Made by a program: the position numbers and the translations under genes
Shown here: piece by piece, positions 8,092 through 15,808 of the stretch
Numbering within the stretch: the stretch's first letter is position 1
How the letters are laid out: each line of letters opens with the position of its first letter
Assembly (NCBI GenBank): GCA_016789785.1
Contig: JAEUQE010000177.1
Coordinates: forward strand, 1-19,903
Length of the DNA stretch: 19,903 bases
DNA from: Bryobacterales bacterium
Lineage (GTDB): Bacteria > Acidobacteriota > Terriglobia > Bryobacterales > Bryobacteraceae
Direction of reading: 5' to 3'
Notes under the pieces: generated by a model
The model's database searches: none
The model's input: the letters and a program-made list of their open reading frames with translations, nothing else
Told to the model about the DNA's origin: nothing

Positions 8092-9010
8092 GCAAGACAG
8101 TATGGCACACGCTCCCATGCATGCTGGAGTGGAACTGCCGTCGTGGAAGACAGGCACCGCGGTGGCCTGCGCGATTCTGCTCGCGCTCATGTGGTTCGTC
8201 GCGGGTGGATGGAAGGTGACCGATCCCTTCGGTGCCGCCGCACGTTTGGCGCAGGCGCAAGTGCCTGGCTGGCTCAGTTTGCCCGGCACCATCACGCTCG
8301 GCTTGATGGAAGTGCTTGCCGGCGTGCTGCTGTTGATTCCGAGATTACGCCGCTGGGGCGCGATCCTCTCCGCCGGCATGATGGTGTTCTTCATGCTCTA
8401 CGTCGGCTATTACTACGACACGCTACGGGGCGAGGAGTGCAGTTGCTTCCCGATGATCCAGCGCGCCGTGGGCCCGATGTTTTTCGTGACCGACGGAATC
8501 ATGCTGCTCATGTGCCTCGCCGCATGGGTGTGGTCGCGGCCCTCGGAAGGACTGCGCACCGCGGCCATGATCCTCGGGGCGCTGGCTGTGTTCGCAGGAG
8601 CAAGCTACGGCGCCGCGCTTATGCGCAATAGCGGCACCAAGGCGCCCGACTTCATCACCGTGGATGGCAAACGCACCTCGCTCGCCGTGGGCAAAGTGTT
8701 TCTCTACTTCTACGACCCCGAGTGCTCCCACTGCGACGAAGCCGCACGCCGCGCCTCGAAGTGGAATTGGAAGGACACCAAAGTCATCACCGTTCCCACC
8801 CGCCAGCAGCAATTCGCCGCCGAGTTCCTCACTTCCACGGGCCTGAAGGGCGGCATCACTCCCGACGCGGAACTTCTGAAGAAAACATTCCCCTTCGGCG
8901 ATCCACCCTACGGAGTGTCCCTTGAGAACGGCCGCCAGCGCGCGGCTCATGCCATTTTCGACAAACAACAGCCGGAAGCCGAATTGCGCAAGCTTGGTTT
9001 TATCGAGTAA
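8090..9010 (+). CDS. DoxX/MauE-like membrane protein fused to a thioredoxin-like domain
   Basis: About 306 aa. The N-terminal half has four membrane helices (about 22-44, 65-86, 91-110, 128-148) in a DoxX/MauE-like pattern, with a cysteine pair C117/C119 in EECSCFP between helices 3 and 4, as in redox-linked MauE-type proteins. A fifth helix (about 156-176) leads to a C-terminal thioredoxin-like domain: VFLYFYDPECSHCDEAARR with CxxC C212/C215. The likely role is moving reducing or oxidising equivalents across the membrane to a periplasmic Trx domain, by analogy with family members; partners are not visible. Starts possible at 8081, 8090 or 8102, all ATG with weak ribosome binding sites; TAAAAT lies 7 nt before 8090. 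Divergent from, and touching, the 8091 gene. Confidence 0.85.
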   Translation: MQDSMAHAPMHAGVELPSWKTGTAVACAILLALMWFVAGGWKVTDPFGAAARLAQAQVPGWLSLPGTITLGLMEVLAGVLLLIPRLRRWGAILSAGMMVFFMLYVGYYYDTLRGEECSCFPMIQRAVGPMFFVTDGIMLLMCLAAWVWSRPSEGLRTAAMILGALAVFAGASYGAALMRNSGTKAPDFITVDGKRTSLAVGKVFLYFYDPECSHCDEAARRASKWNWKDTKVITVPTRQQQFAAEFLTSTGLKGGITPDAELLKKTFPFGDPPYGVSLENGRQRAAHAIFDKQQPEAELRKLGFIE

Positions 9011-9188
9011 CACGTTCCGTGGGAGCGTCTCCGCCGGGCGGGCCGCACTTAGGAGATTGCAAGCCACGCCCGGAGGATTCGGGAAGAAAGACAGGACTCC
9101 ACAGCTTGGATCATTGGCCGGGAGATGTTGGAGCGCCGCAACCCCGCTTCAGCGCGCCGTGGCGCCGCTTCAGTGCTGTCAGGCTCAA

Positions 9189-9224
9189 GTGAGCGGCTCA
9201 CACTCTTTTGAGCGTGTAACGCTC
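9189..9224. repeat. Two adjacent short palindromes in a convergent intergenic region
   Basis: GTGAGC-G-GCTCAC (9189-9201) and GAGCGT-GTA-ACGCTC (9210-9224), both perfect. They lie between the 3' ends of the convergent genes at 8090-9010 and 9302-10369, so transcription end is their likely role. There is no T-run, so they are not classic intrinsic terminators. The rest of 9011-9269 shows no gene. Confidence 0.5.
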
Positions 9225-9269
9225 GCGGATGAACCCATTCTGCCATTACCCCCGTTCGAAAGGTAGATA

Positions 9270-9300
9270 CTTTCGTACCAAACTGATCCTAGTACGAAAG
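9270..9300 (-). terminator. Perfect 9-bp inverted repeat just after the stop of the Ig-like gene
   Basis: CTTTCGTAC (9270-9278), 13-nt spacer, GTACGAAAG (9292-9300), 1 bp beyond the stop codon at 9302. A third near copy, GTTCGAAAG, lies at 9254-9262. The position favours a terminator or 3'-end stabilising hairpin for the minus-strand gene, but a T-tract is lacking. Confidence 0.45.
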
Positions 9301-9301
9301 T

Positions 9302-10369
9302 TCAATTCCTGACCTTAAACCGCACCGTTTTCGTCGATTCCGTCAACCGCATCTCCACTTTGTCAAACGTATCCACATCAAACCGCCGGTCCAGCCGGTT
9401 CCCGGCCAGATCCTCAATTGTCGCCGCCACACGCAGCACGTAATCGCCGCCCATCCATGGTTGCTCCGGCGCGAAACTCCACACGCGCTCCTCCGGCCCA
9501 ATCGTGACGGCGCCCTCCACTCGCTGGCCCGGCTCCGTCTCCACCCAGATCAGCCGCTCCGCCAACGCCCGGTCCACCGGTTCCGGAAACTCCACCCGCA
9601 ACGCATCGCGCGAGGAAGCCGCCGGCACAGTCAACCTCCAGTTACTCAACGTGAGCGGCGTGCGATCTTCCTCCACCACTCGGAAACGCCTGCGATGTCC
9701 CCGCGCCATCGGTGCGCCTTTCGCGCTCAGCCATTCGGCGTCGATCACAAACTCGTAGGAACGGCCCGCCGTCATCGCCGGTCCAGCCTCGTTGTGAGGC
9801 ACAAGGCCGCGCTTGATGCGCCCAGGATCGAACAGCACCGTGAGCCGCCTGCCTTCGCGATCCCACAACTCTTCCTCGATTTCGAGAAACGGCAACGGCA
9901 CTTCCACACCCTTGTCGTCCATCAGGTGCAGACGCTTCCACGCCTCCCCCCGGCTCATCGGCTCACTGAAATGGACATAGAATTTCAGCAGATTCGCGGG
10001 CAATTCCGCCGCCGACGGATAGACATGTTCCACCGTTGCCACCGCCGCAAGGACGCGCTTGGGCACGGCCACCACGCCGTTCAGCACCCCAGGCCATTCC
10101 ACGCGATACGAAACCCCAGCTTGCAGCGCGTAACGTGGCTCAAACCGCAGCGCCCCGCCGGTCACCGACACCGAACCAGCCATCGGCGGTGCCGACTCCA
10201 CACCCTCCACCACGACCTTCAACTGTGACGCGGCCTTCGAATGCAAGGCCGCATCCACGCCGCGGATCTCGATCACCAATCGCTCGCCGGGAGCCGTCAC
10301 CAACTGAACGGAGACAGCCCCGGCCAGGCTCGCGATCTGCAGGCAAACCAGTTGGATCAGTACAAGCAC
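9302..10369 (-). CDS. Secreted protein with bacterial Ig-like (SbsA/Big_5-type) repeats
   Basis: 355 aa, no named family fits over its whole length. Residues 1-18 (MLVLIQLVCLQIASLAGA) look like a signal peptide. The body is all-beta in pattern. The phrase LLKFYVHFSEPMSRGEAWKRL (about 127-147) matches the SbsA-type Ig-like domain, in which 'FSEPM' is the hallmark; the second copy (about 255-345) has RVEFPEPVDRALAERLIWV and ends DYVLRVAATIEDLAGNRLDR, the usual 'D.aGN' close. Such domains act in cell-surface or extracellular assembly; no enzyme motif is seen. The start is GTG at 10369, without a clear Shine-Dalgarno; the 5' region holds the folded element at 10413-10530, 43 nt upstream. Confidence 0.8.
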   Translation of the reverse strand: MLVLIQLVCLQIASLAGAVSVQLVTAPGERLVIEIRGVDAALHSKAASQLKVVVEGVESAPPMAGSVSVTGGALRFEPRYALQAGVSYRVEWPGVLNGVVAVPKRVLAAVATVEHVYPSAAELPANLLKFYVHFSEPMSRGEAWKRLHLMDDKGVEVPLPFLEIEEELWDREGRRLTVLFDPGRIKRGLVPHNEAGPAMTAGRSYEFVIDAEWLSAKGAPMARGHRRRFRVVEEDRTPLTLSNWRLTVPAASSRDALRVEFPEPVDRALAERLIWVETEPGQRVEGAVTIGPEERVWSFAPEQPWMGGDYVLRVAATIEDLAGNRLDRRFDVDTFDKVEMRLTESTKTVRFKVRN

Positions 10370-10412
10370 AGTAGCTAGCCCGCCGCATCTGAGAATTGGT
10401 CTCTCACATTTC

Positions 10413-10530
10413 TCGGTGCATCGACGCAGACGGGCCTATGTCCTTTCCTTGTTACGAGAGGAGCGCCGGGTTCGGCACTTGTCGGCTTTGGCGAACCAAC
10501 CAAACCACAGCCGCCTGCTCGACGCACCGA
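10413..10530 (-). ncRNA. Candidate structured RNA (or MITE-like element) with 20-bp closing helix
   Basis: The ends of this 118-bp stretch pair over 12 bp (10413-10424 with 10519-10530), then a 1-nt bulge at 10425, then 8 bp (10426-10433 with 10511-10518). The only two mismatches are A:C on the plus strand, hence G:U pairs in a minus-strand RNA. Inside are two further hairpins, read on the plus strand: GCGCCG-GGTT-CGGCAC (10463-10478) and GGCTTTGG / CCAAACC (10484-10506). A third weak stem, TCCT/AGGA, may form near 10441-10462. The element ends 43 nt before the GTG of the 9302-10369 gene, so it could be a leader RNA of that gene. I do not recognise a known riboswitch. TTC flanks both ends, so a small transposable element is an alternative. 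Confidence 0.45.
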
Positions 10531-10537
10531 TTCAGAA

Positions 10538-10579
10538 GCTGAAAGCTGAAAGCTGAAAGCTGAGCGCTGAGCGCTGAGC
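10538..10579. repeat. Tandem 7-bp repeat, six units
   Basis: Three units of GCTGAAA (10538-10558) followed by three of GCTGAGC (10559-10579), then a partial GCAGCGA. It lies between the stop of the 10595-11683 gene and the folded element. The change of unit at the midpoint suggests local duplication after mutation. Confidence 0.85.
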
Positions 10580-10594
10580 GCAGCGAAGCAATCG

Positions 10595-11683
10595 CTAGGG
10601 AAGCGCCAGACCCTTCAGATCAAGCGACCCGCTCTCGCCGCGAACCAGAATCATGCCACGGCTATCATCCACCTTATCGAGTTGTTCCACACCCTTCAGC
10701 GACGCGATGGTCTCATACGGCACCCCCGTCACATCGGTCTGCTTCGTGATGCCCTGATAAGTGTCGATCTTCTCGGTGGAGAGCTTCATCACGCCACGGC
10801 TCGAATTATTCATCAGGATGTAGTCGACCTTGCCCTTCTTGTACACGATCATGTCGATTGGCCGGTTGCGATTCCCTAATTCCGCGATCGTGGTGCCCAT
10901 CACCTTCTTGCCCGGCTTCAAATCCGACATCGGAAACTTCACCAGCGGCGTGCACGTGTAAGCGGCCAGAATGTGCTGCTGATTCTGGATGCTGTAAGAA
11001 GTGAACGTGCGCACCGGCGCGTTCGTTTCGAAACGGCCATGCGCGCCATGGAAAATCTCGACGCTGGTGCCGTTGTCCGCGCTGCCGAAGGGGAACGGAA
11101 TCACCTTCAGGTTCGATGCGAACTCCTCGTTCGAAAGACCCGCCACAATCAGCTTCCCATTCACGAAGGAGAGATCGGTAATCGACTCCGAGCGCATGCT
11201 CTGCCCGCGCCGGTCCTTCGCTTCCGCCGAGACCGCGTTCGGCAACGCAACCTTCGCGTGCTTCACTCCCTCCATCGCGAACTCTTCAATCTTGCCCTTG
11301 GAATCCACCCGCACAATCACCGGCACAGCCTCCGGACCGCGTCCTCGCGATACCGAAAGATACGCCTTCTTCGACAGCGGATTGATCACCATGTCGTTGA
11401 TCAGAATCTGATCGGGCGTGGTGCCAAGTAACGCCGCGATCTTCTCATTAATGCCCGGAACATCGGCCGCGGGCTGGCCGCTCTTCTTGTCACCAGTATC
11501 CACGGCGAACACCTGCGCCGCCGCGGGGTCGGCAATGAACAGGATGCCGTCCGGCCCAAACGCCAGCGGCCCCACACTCTTCAACTCAGCCTTGCCGGCC
11601 TTGAGCGAAGCGGAGTAGTTGGCGGCGGACGCGGGCAGCAGTGCCAGCGCCGAAAACGCGAGAATCGAGACAAACTGTTTCAC
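10595..11683 (-). CDS. Secreted NHL/beta-propeller-like protein of unknown function
   Basis: 362 aa. Residues 1-20 (MKQFVSILAFSALALLPASA) are a signal peptide. The body has blade-like strands such as SVGPLAFGPDGILFIADPAAAQVFAVDT (about 34-62), which resembles NHL/SMP-30-type propellers, and later repeats such as RGVMKLSTEKIDTYQG; no catalytic motif is clear. The GTG at 11683 is chosen because GGGAG lies 6 nt upstream and the signal peptide starts exactly there; the frame is open further upstream, but that translation is low-complexity and basic. Exported, probably periplasmic. It stands alone between intergenic regions. Function unknown; the propeller assignment is by pattern only. Confidence 0.82.
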   Translation of the reverse strand: MKQFVSILAFSALALLPASAANYSASLKAGKAELKSVGPLAFGPDGILFIADPAAAQVFAVDTGDKKSGQPAADVPGINEKIAALLGTTPDQILINDMVINPLSKKAYLSVSRGRGPEAVPVIVRVDSKGKIEEFAMEGVKHAKVALPNAVSAEAKDRRGQSMRSESITDLSFVNGKLIVAGLSNEEFASNLKVIPFPFGSADNGTSVEIFHGAHGRFETNAPVRTFTSYSIQNQQHILAAYTCTPLVKFPMSDLKPGKKVMGTTIAELGNRNRPIDMIVYKKGKVDYILMNNSSRGVMKLSTEKIDTYQGITKQTDVTGVPYETIASLKGVEQLDKVDDSRGMILVRGESGSLDLKGLALP

Positions 11684-11718
11684 GGTAATCTCCCAGAAGG
11701 GTTCCCAGACTTGAAGCG

Positions 11719-11743
11719 AACGGCACATCGAAGCGTGCCCGTT
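11719..11743 (-). promoter_or_regulatory. Hairpin in the 5' leader of the beta-propeller gene
   Basis: AACGGCAC (11719-11726), loop ATCGAAGC, GTGCCCGTT (11735-11743), pairing over 8 bp with a 1-nt bulge. It lies 36 nt before the GTG at 11683 and so would be in the 5' UTR if transcription starts further upstream. Role unknown. Confidence 0.35.
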
Positions 11744-11780
11744 GCCCGCTAAAACACTGTGACACTCAGGGCAACCGGAG

Positions 11781-12404
11781 TCAAGCCACGTGCTTCGAAT
11801 CGCGTGCGTGCCTCCGGTGGAGCCAACGCGCCATCCACGGAATCGCAATCGCCAGCACGAAGCCCGCCAGCAGCGAGTCCACCGATTGCGCGAACGCGCC
11901 CGCAACCGCATAAATCACCGCAACGGCCGCATTCGCCAGCGCGCTCATCACAACAAACGGGCCGAGTGGCGCACGCACGAATCCCGCGGTCAATGTCACT
12001 GCCTCGGCAAACACCGGCACCGGACGGCTCATCGCAATCGCCCAGCCAAGTGACGTGCGAATCTTCTCCGGATCCACCAGAGGCCGATCGAAATAGCGCC
12101 CGCCAAAGCGGCCCACGGCATAACCCGCGATCGAGCCAAGTGTCATGCCCATCCAAATGGTGAACCATCCCAGCGCGTGGCCCAGCAACGCACCCGCCGC
12201 GACACTCACAATCGAAGACGGCACCGGCAGCACCACATCGGCCAGCAGCAACAACACAATGGCTGCCGCAATTTCGACCTTCGATGTGCGGGAAAGAAGA
12301 TGCTGCGCATACGCGGTCACCTGCTCTTCCCAAAGCGCGAATGGGACGAGTATGATCGCCAGCAGAACTACGCTGTAGACAACAAGTGCGCGGCGTCCGC
12401 TCAC
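11781..12404 (-). CDS. DedA/VTT-family (SNARE-associated) membrane protein
   Basis: 207 aa with about five hydrophobic segments. The core ADVVLPVPSSIVSVAAGALLG (about 55-75), then GMTLGSIAGYAVGRFGGRYF (about 86-105), and MSRPVPVFAEAVTLTAGF (about 125-142) match the VTT/DedA pattern, with a re-entrant proline-rich loop, a glycine-rich helix and the R-P-x-P motif. DedA proteins act in the inner membrane in lipid scrambling or undecaprenyl-phosphate recycling and in membrane homeostasis. The start is a GTG at 12404 that overlaps the stop of the upstream DUF362 gene by 4 bp (GTGA), so translation is probably coupled. Shorter upstream hydrophilic region than in the classical E. coli members. Confidence 0.85.
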   Translation of the reverse strand: MSGRRALVVYSVVLLAIILVPFALWEEQVTAYAQHLLSRTSKVEIAAAIVLLLLADVVLPVPSSIVSVAAGALLGHALGWFTIWMGMTLGSIAGYAVGRFGGRYFDRPLVDPEKIRTSLGWAIAMSRPVPVFAEAVTLTAGFVRAPLGPFVVMSALANAAVAVIYAVAGAFAQSVDSLLAGFVLAIAIPWMARWLHRRHARDSKHVA

Positions 12405-13678
12405 ACCTTCACTTTGTCGTAGTCGAACGGTTCGTTCACCAGGTGATAAAGCGGCTCATTGTCGCGTTGCAGATAGTAGGTCTTCAGCGGCGTGCGTTCG
12501 AAGTCGGAAAGCTTGCGCGGCACGGGCTTCCCATCCACCCACTCGAACACCGGCACTTCCCACGGATTGAACGTATCCAGCAATCCGCGCTCCTTCGCAA
12601 TGCGGAACAGATTCACGTTGCCCGGCTCATGTCCGCCCAGGTACATGCCAATCATATCGAGCCGCAGTTTGTTCTTGCCGAACATCACCAGGTTCGTGAG
12701 ATGGTCCGTGCCGGTACCGAACCCGTCGCCATCACGCCCGTAGATGCCTTCAATAATCGCGAGCCCTGTCTTCAGCGTCTGTGCGTTGTCGCAAGTCTTG
12801 TGCGCCCAGATCTCCTGATTCATCGGCGAGAGATCAGCCTTGCTTTCATAGCGCGCATAGCCAAGCTTCACGTGATTCGCGAAGTAGCGGTTCACGCGCG
12901 ATTCCACGTCCTTGTGAATGTTGGGCTGCATCCACTCCGGCGCCCCGGTCACCATTCGCCAACCCGGACAGAAGCGGACATACGGCTTCACCACCAACCC
13001 TTGTTCGTTCTTGGTGGCCAGCGTCATGCACATGCCGTGCGCTTTCCACTTCGCGATGTTCAGCAGCCACGTGTCCGGCTCATTCACGGGCGCATAGTGC
13101 GGAATGCTGGTGTACACCACCGGATCCGCCACCTTCGTCCAGGTCATCTCAAAGCCTTCCTGGAAATTGCGCACGCGGCGTTCGGGCTCATTCACTTCCA
13201 CGCCATGCCGGTCATTGATGTCGGCCAACCCGCGATAGTTCCACGAATGGAAATTGTTCGCCTCCAGGAAATAGAAGCGCTTCAATCCGAGTTCCTTCAA
13301 TCCGATGATCATGCCTTCATAGAACTGCGGATCGGTTCCGGTTCCCCAGTTCTCTTCATGCGGCCGGCGGTTGCGCACGCTGGTGAAGTTGGGCTTCAGA
13401 ATCACACGATGGGAAACCGGGACGCTCTTGTCCGACGCGGTCTCCACGGGCACGAACACCTCGCGCGCAAACGCGATGCCTTCGCGCAGCTTCGCGGGCT
13501 CATCCATTTTGTGCGGCACTTTCGTGCGCTTCACGAACACAGCCTTCGGATTGGCTTCCACGAAGGGATGCACGGCGAAGTGTGCCCGCGGCAAACGCGC
13601 AGGCGCACCCACGAGAGAGAAAGGAGCAAGCGCGGCCCCAGCCGCGGAACCCAGAAACTGCCGTCGCGTGGTATGCAT
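12401..13678 (-). CDS. DUF362-type protein with Tat signal
   Basis: 425 aa. The N-terminus MHTTRRQFLGSAAGAALAPF has the twin-arginine motif (TRRQFLG), so it is likely exported folded, often with a cofactor. The phrase HRVILKPNFTSV (about 90-101) fits the conserved KPN of DUF362 proteins, and LNIAKWKAHGMCMTLATKN (about 207-225) fits the conserved lysine-rich core. No CxxCxxC iron-sulphur motif is present, unlike some DUF362 proteins. Function is unknown in the literature I can recall. The ATG at 13678 is preceded by a weak GAGAG. It is divergent from the mandelate-racemase-like gene (117 bp between starts) and coupled to the DedA gene. Confidence 0.8.
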   Translation of the reverse strand: MHTTRRQFLGSAAGAALAPFSLVGAPARLPRAHFAVHPFVEANPKAVFVKRTKVPHKMDEPAKLREGIAFAREVFVPVETASDKSVPVSHRVILKPNFTSVRNRRPHEENWGTGTDPQFYEGMIIGLKELGLKRFYFLEANNFHSWNYRGLADINDRHGVEVNEPERRVRNFQEGFEMTWTKVADPVVYTSIPHYAPVNEPDTWLLNIAKWKAHGMCMTLATKNEQGLVVKPYVRFCPGWRMVTGAPEWMQPNIHKDVESRVNRYFANHVKLGYARYESKADLSPMNQEIWAHKTCDNAQTLKTGLAIIEGIYGRDGDGFGTGTDHLTNLVMFGKNKLRLDMIGMYLGGHEPGNVNLFRIAKERGLLDTFNPWEVPVFEWVDGKPVPRKLSDFERTPLKTYYLQRDNEPLYHLVNEPFDYDKVKV

Positions 13679-13795
13679 GGCTTTGCTCTCATGGTATCAG
13701 GCCCGTGCGGACGCGCAACAGCCGGTCGCAGCGACACGCAGCGACATCCGGTTTCCCTGCGCACGCCTGCGCCGTTGCGATAGCATGTCAAGGCT

Positions 13796-15043
13796 ATGCG
13801 TCAGATCTCCCGCCGCAGCCTCCTGAAATCCGCGGGCGCCTTACTCGCCGCGCCCGCGTTCGTCAGCCACTATCGTGCACTCGCGCAGCCAAAGACGGGG
13901 CAACACAAAATCACGGACCTCAAGGTCATGGTGATGCAAGGTCCTCGCACCTACACGCTCGTGAAAGTGGAATCCGATAGCGGACACTTTGGCATAGGAG
14001 AAGCCTATGGGAACCCAGGCGCCGGCGTAAAGGAGCAGGTGCTCACCCTGCGGCCCGATTTCCTCAAGAAAGACCCGCTCGAGATCGACGTGCTCTACAC
14101 GCTGCTCGAACGCCGCACCGACGGCTCCGCGCACAGCCTGATGCGCGCCGTCAGCGGCATCGAGATGGCGCTCTGGGATCTAGCCGGCCGCATCCTCAAT
14201 CAGCCCGCCGCCAAACTGCTCGGCGGCCGCTTCCGCAATCGCGTCCGCATGTACGATCATGCGGCCCCGCGCAACATGCTCGACAAAGCGTCGTGCCGCG
14301 AATGGGCGGAGAAAGTGAAGGCCGACCCTTCCGGTTTCAACTGCCACAAATTTGGCTTCCCGCGCACCACACCTTCCACCGACCGTTTCCGCGATCCGGC
14401 CAATCGCATCCTGACCACGAAAGAACTCGACCAGGTGCGCCGCGGCTTTGAAAACTGCCGCGAGGCCATCGGCTTCGAGCACGACATCATGGTCCACTGC
14501 CATTGGGAGTACGATGTGCGCACCGCCATTCAAATCGCCGAAGCGGTCGCACCCATCAAGCCGGTGTGGCTCGAAGATCCCCTCATCGTCGACTACTCGG
14601 AAAGCTGGAAGCGCCTCACCGAAATGTCGCCCGTGCCCATCTGCATGGGCGAAAACCTCACTCGCCGTCAGGGCTTCAAGGACTGGATCGTCAACTCCGC
14701 CTGCGACATCCTCCATCCCGATCTGCGTAACTCGGGCGGCTTCCTCGAAACCAAACGCATCGCCGACATGGCCGAAGTGTGGGGCTTGCCCATGGCGACA
14801 CACAACACCGGCAGCCTGATCAACACCATGGCCACCGTGCAGTGGGCGGGCTCCATCCGCGATTTCATTGCCTGCGAAACCGTCACGGGCAAGGGGGATT
14901 GGATGGACAAAGTGATCGTCTCGGACAAGCCGCCCATCCGCAATGGCTACATCGACCTCACGGACAAGCCCGGCATCGGGGTTGAACTCAATCGCGACGT
15001 GGTGGAAGCGCATCTCGCGGCCGGCGAGAAGTGGTGGGGCTGA
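13796..15043 (+). CDS. Tat-exported enolase-superfamily (mandelate racemase/muconate lactonizing-like) enzyme
   Basis: 415 aa. Residues 1-31 hold a Tat signal ([19 protein letters not shown]). The N-terminal capping domain leads to [20 protein letters not shown] (120-139), typical of the superfamily. In the barrel, E260 (VWLEDP) and E286 (MGEN) are the second and third metal ligands, and H336 (MATHNTGS) is the usual late catalytic histidine. The first ligand is normally Asp; here the strand reads [10 protein letters not shown] (231-240), placing His (H234) at that position, with H236 at the base position of mannonate/gluconate dehydratases. Most likely a sugar-acid dehydratase in a family with an unusual ligand set. 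The export of a member of this usually cytosolic superfamily is notable. ATG at 13796 has only a weak AAGG. Confidence 0.9.
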   Translation: MRQISRRSLLKSAGALLAAPAFVSHYRALAQPKTGQHKITDLKVMVMQGPRTYTLVKVESDSGHFGIGEAYGNPGAGVKEQVLTLRPDFLKKDPLEIDVLYTLLERRTDGSAHSLMRAVSGIEMALWDLAGRILNQPAAKLLGGRFRNRVRMYDHAAPRNMLDKASCREWAEKVKADPSGFNCHKFGFPRTTPSTDRFRDPANRILTTKELDQVRRGFENCREAIGFEHDIMVHCHWEYDVRTAIQIAEAVAPIKPVWLEDPLIVDYSESWKRLTEMSPVPICMGENLTRRQGFKDWIVNSACDILHPDLRNSGGFLETKRIADMAEVWGLPMATHNTGSLINTMATVQWAGSIRDFIACETVTGKGDWMDKVIVSDKPPIRNGYIDLTDKPGIGVELNRDVVEAHLAAGEKWWG

Positions 15044-15735
15044 TGCCGAAGACTCTGTTGGTGATGGGAGCGCACTACGACGACGGCGTGTTCGGTGTGC
15101 CCGGAATCATGCTGCAAGCCATCGAGAAGCGCTGGCGCGTGGTGATCGCCGCGCTCATCGGCGACTACCGCAACTGGCCGCCCATCAAGGGCCGCCATGC
15201 CGAACTGTTGAAGGGATCCAGCGATCTCGCGCACCACTACGGCGCCGAGATGCGATTCCTCAAGTTCGAGTCGCATCTCTTCGATGTGACATCCGAAAAC
15301 AAGCGCATTGTCTCCGAACTCGTGGTGGACGTGAAGCCCGACGTGGCGCTGATCCTGTGGCCGCACGATCATCACGACGATCATCGCGTGGCCTCGCCGC
15401 TGTGCGAGATCGCGTTGCGCTCGGGAGGCCAGATTCTCGGCAACGCTTCGTACCGGCCGCCACCAGCGATCTACACTTACGACAACGGCCCGAGACATAC
15501 CATCGGCTTCGAGCCGGACACCTTCGTCGACATCAGCAAACAATGGCCTACGGCGAAAGAGTGGTTGGGCCGGCTGATGGCCCTGGTGCGCGGCGCGCCG
15601 TATGATCCGCAACAGGCCGATGGCGCGGTGGACACCAAGGAGTCGATTGCGCTCTATCGCGGTAAGACGTGCGGCGTGCGGTACGCCGAGGCGTTGCGGT
15701 CGTTGCAGAAGAAACCCGCCGACATACTCTCCTGA
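15043..15735 (+). CDS. PIG-L/LmbE-family deacetylase
   Basis: 230 aa. Zinc-site motifs are visible: [10 protein letters not shown] (9-18; usual AHPDDE) and [10 protein letters not shown] (106-115; usual HPDHR). These families remove acetyl groups from N-acetylglucosamine-type substrates. The usual glutamate after DD is Gly here, and the second motif has extra histidine/aspartate residues, so activity may differ. No signal peptide. The ATG shares its A with the TGA of the upstream gene (TGATG) and has a GGGG about 5 nt upstream, so translation is coupled; this links the deacetylase with the exported dehydratase-like enzyme. A GTG at 15031 is possible but adds only MVGL. Confidence 0.9.
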   Translation: MPKTLLVMGAHYDDGVFGVPGIMLQAIEKRWRVVIAALIGDYRNWPPIKGRHAELLKGSSDLAHHYGAEMRFLKFESHLFDVTSENKRIVSELVVDVKPDVALILWPHDHHDDHRVASPLCEIALRSGGQILGNASYRPPPAIYTYDNGPRHTIGFEPDTFVDISKQWPTAKEWLGRLMALVRGAPYDPQQADGAVDTKESIALYRGKTCGVRYAEALRSLQKKPADILS

Positions 15736-15771
15736 GCGCGAGCCCCCGAGCGAGTACGTTCTTCGCTACTC

Positions 15772-15777
15772 TATAGT
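15772..15777 (+). promoter_or_regulatory. Candidate -10 box for the beta-barrel gene
   Basis: TATAGT, 31 nt before the ATG at 15809, in an unusually AT-rich patch of the 73-bp gap after the PIG-L gene. No good -35 box found. Confidence 0.3.
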
Positions 15778-15808
15778 CACGCGTCCCTTCAACTTCAGCG
15801 AGGTGGTC

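Noticed and set aside
10451..10462. Similarity to ribosomal RNA (TACGAGAGGA like the 23S sarcin-ricin loop; the other strand reads TCGTAACAAGG like the 16S 3' end)
   Set aside because: Only 10-11 bases match on opposite strands, neighbouring rRNA sequence is absent, and a second partial match at 9289-9298 is no longer. Chance is the simplest explanation.
10413..10530. Integron attC site
   Set aside because: Length and palindrome fit, but the GTTRRRY and RYYYAAC core sites are absent from the ends, and no integrase or cassette structure is nearby.
10413..10530. 5S rRNA
   Set aside because: The length (118 nt), long terminal helix and a GCCGAACCCGG stretch recall 5S, but the internal helices and spacing do not match.
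12386..13783. A 465-codon open frame on the plus strand
   Set aside because: Antisense of the DUF362 gene, which has a Tat signal and conserved motifs; the plus frame has none.
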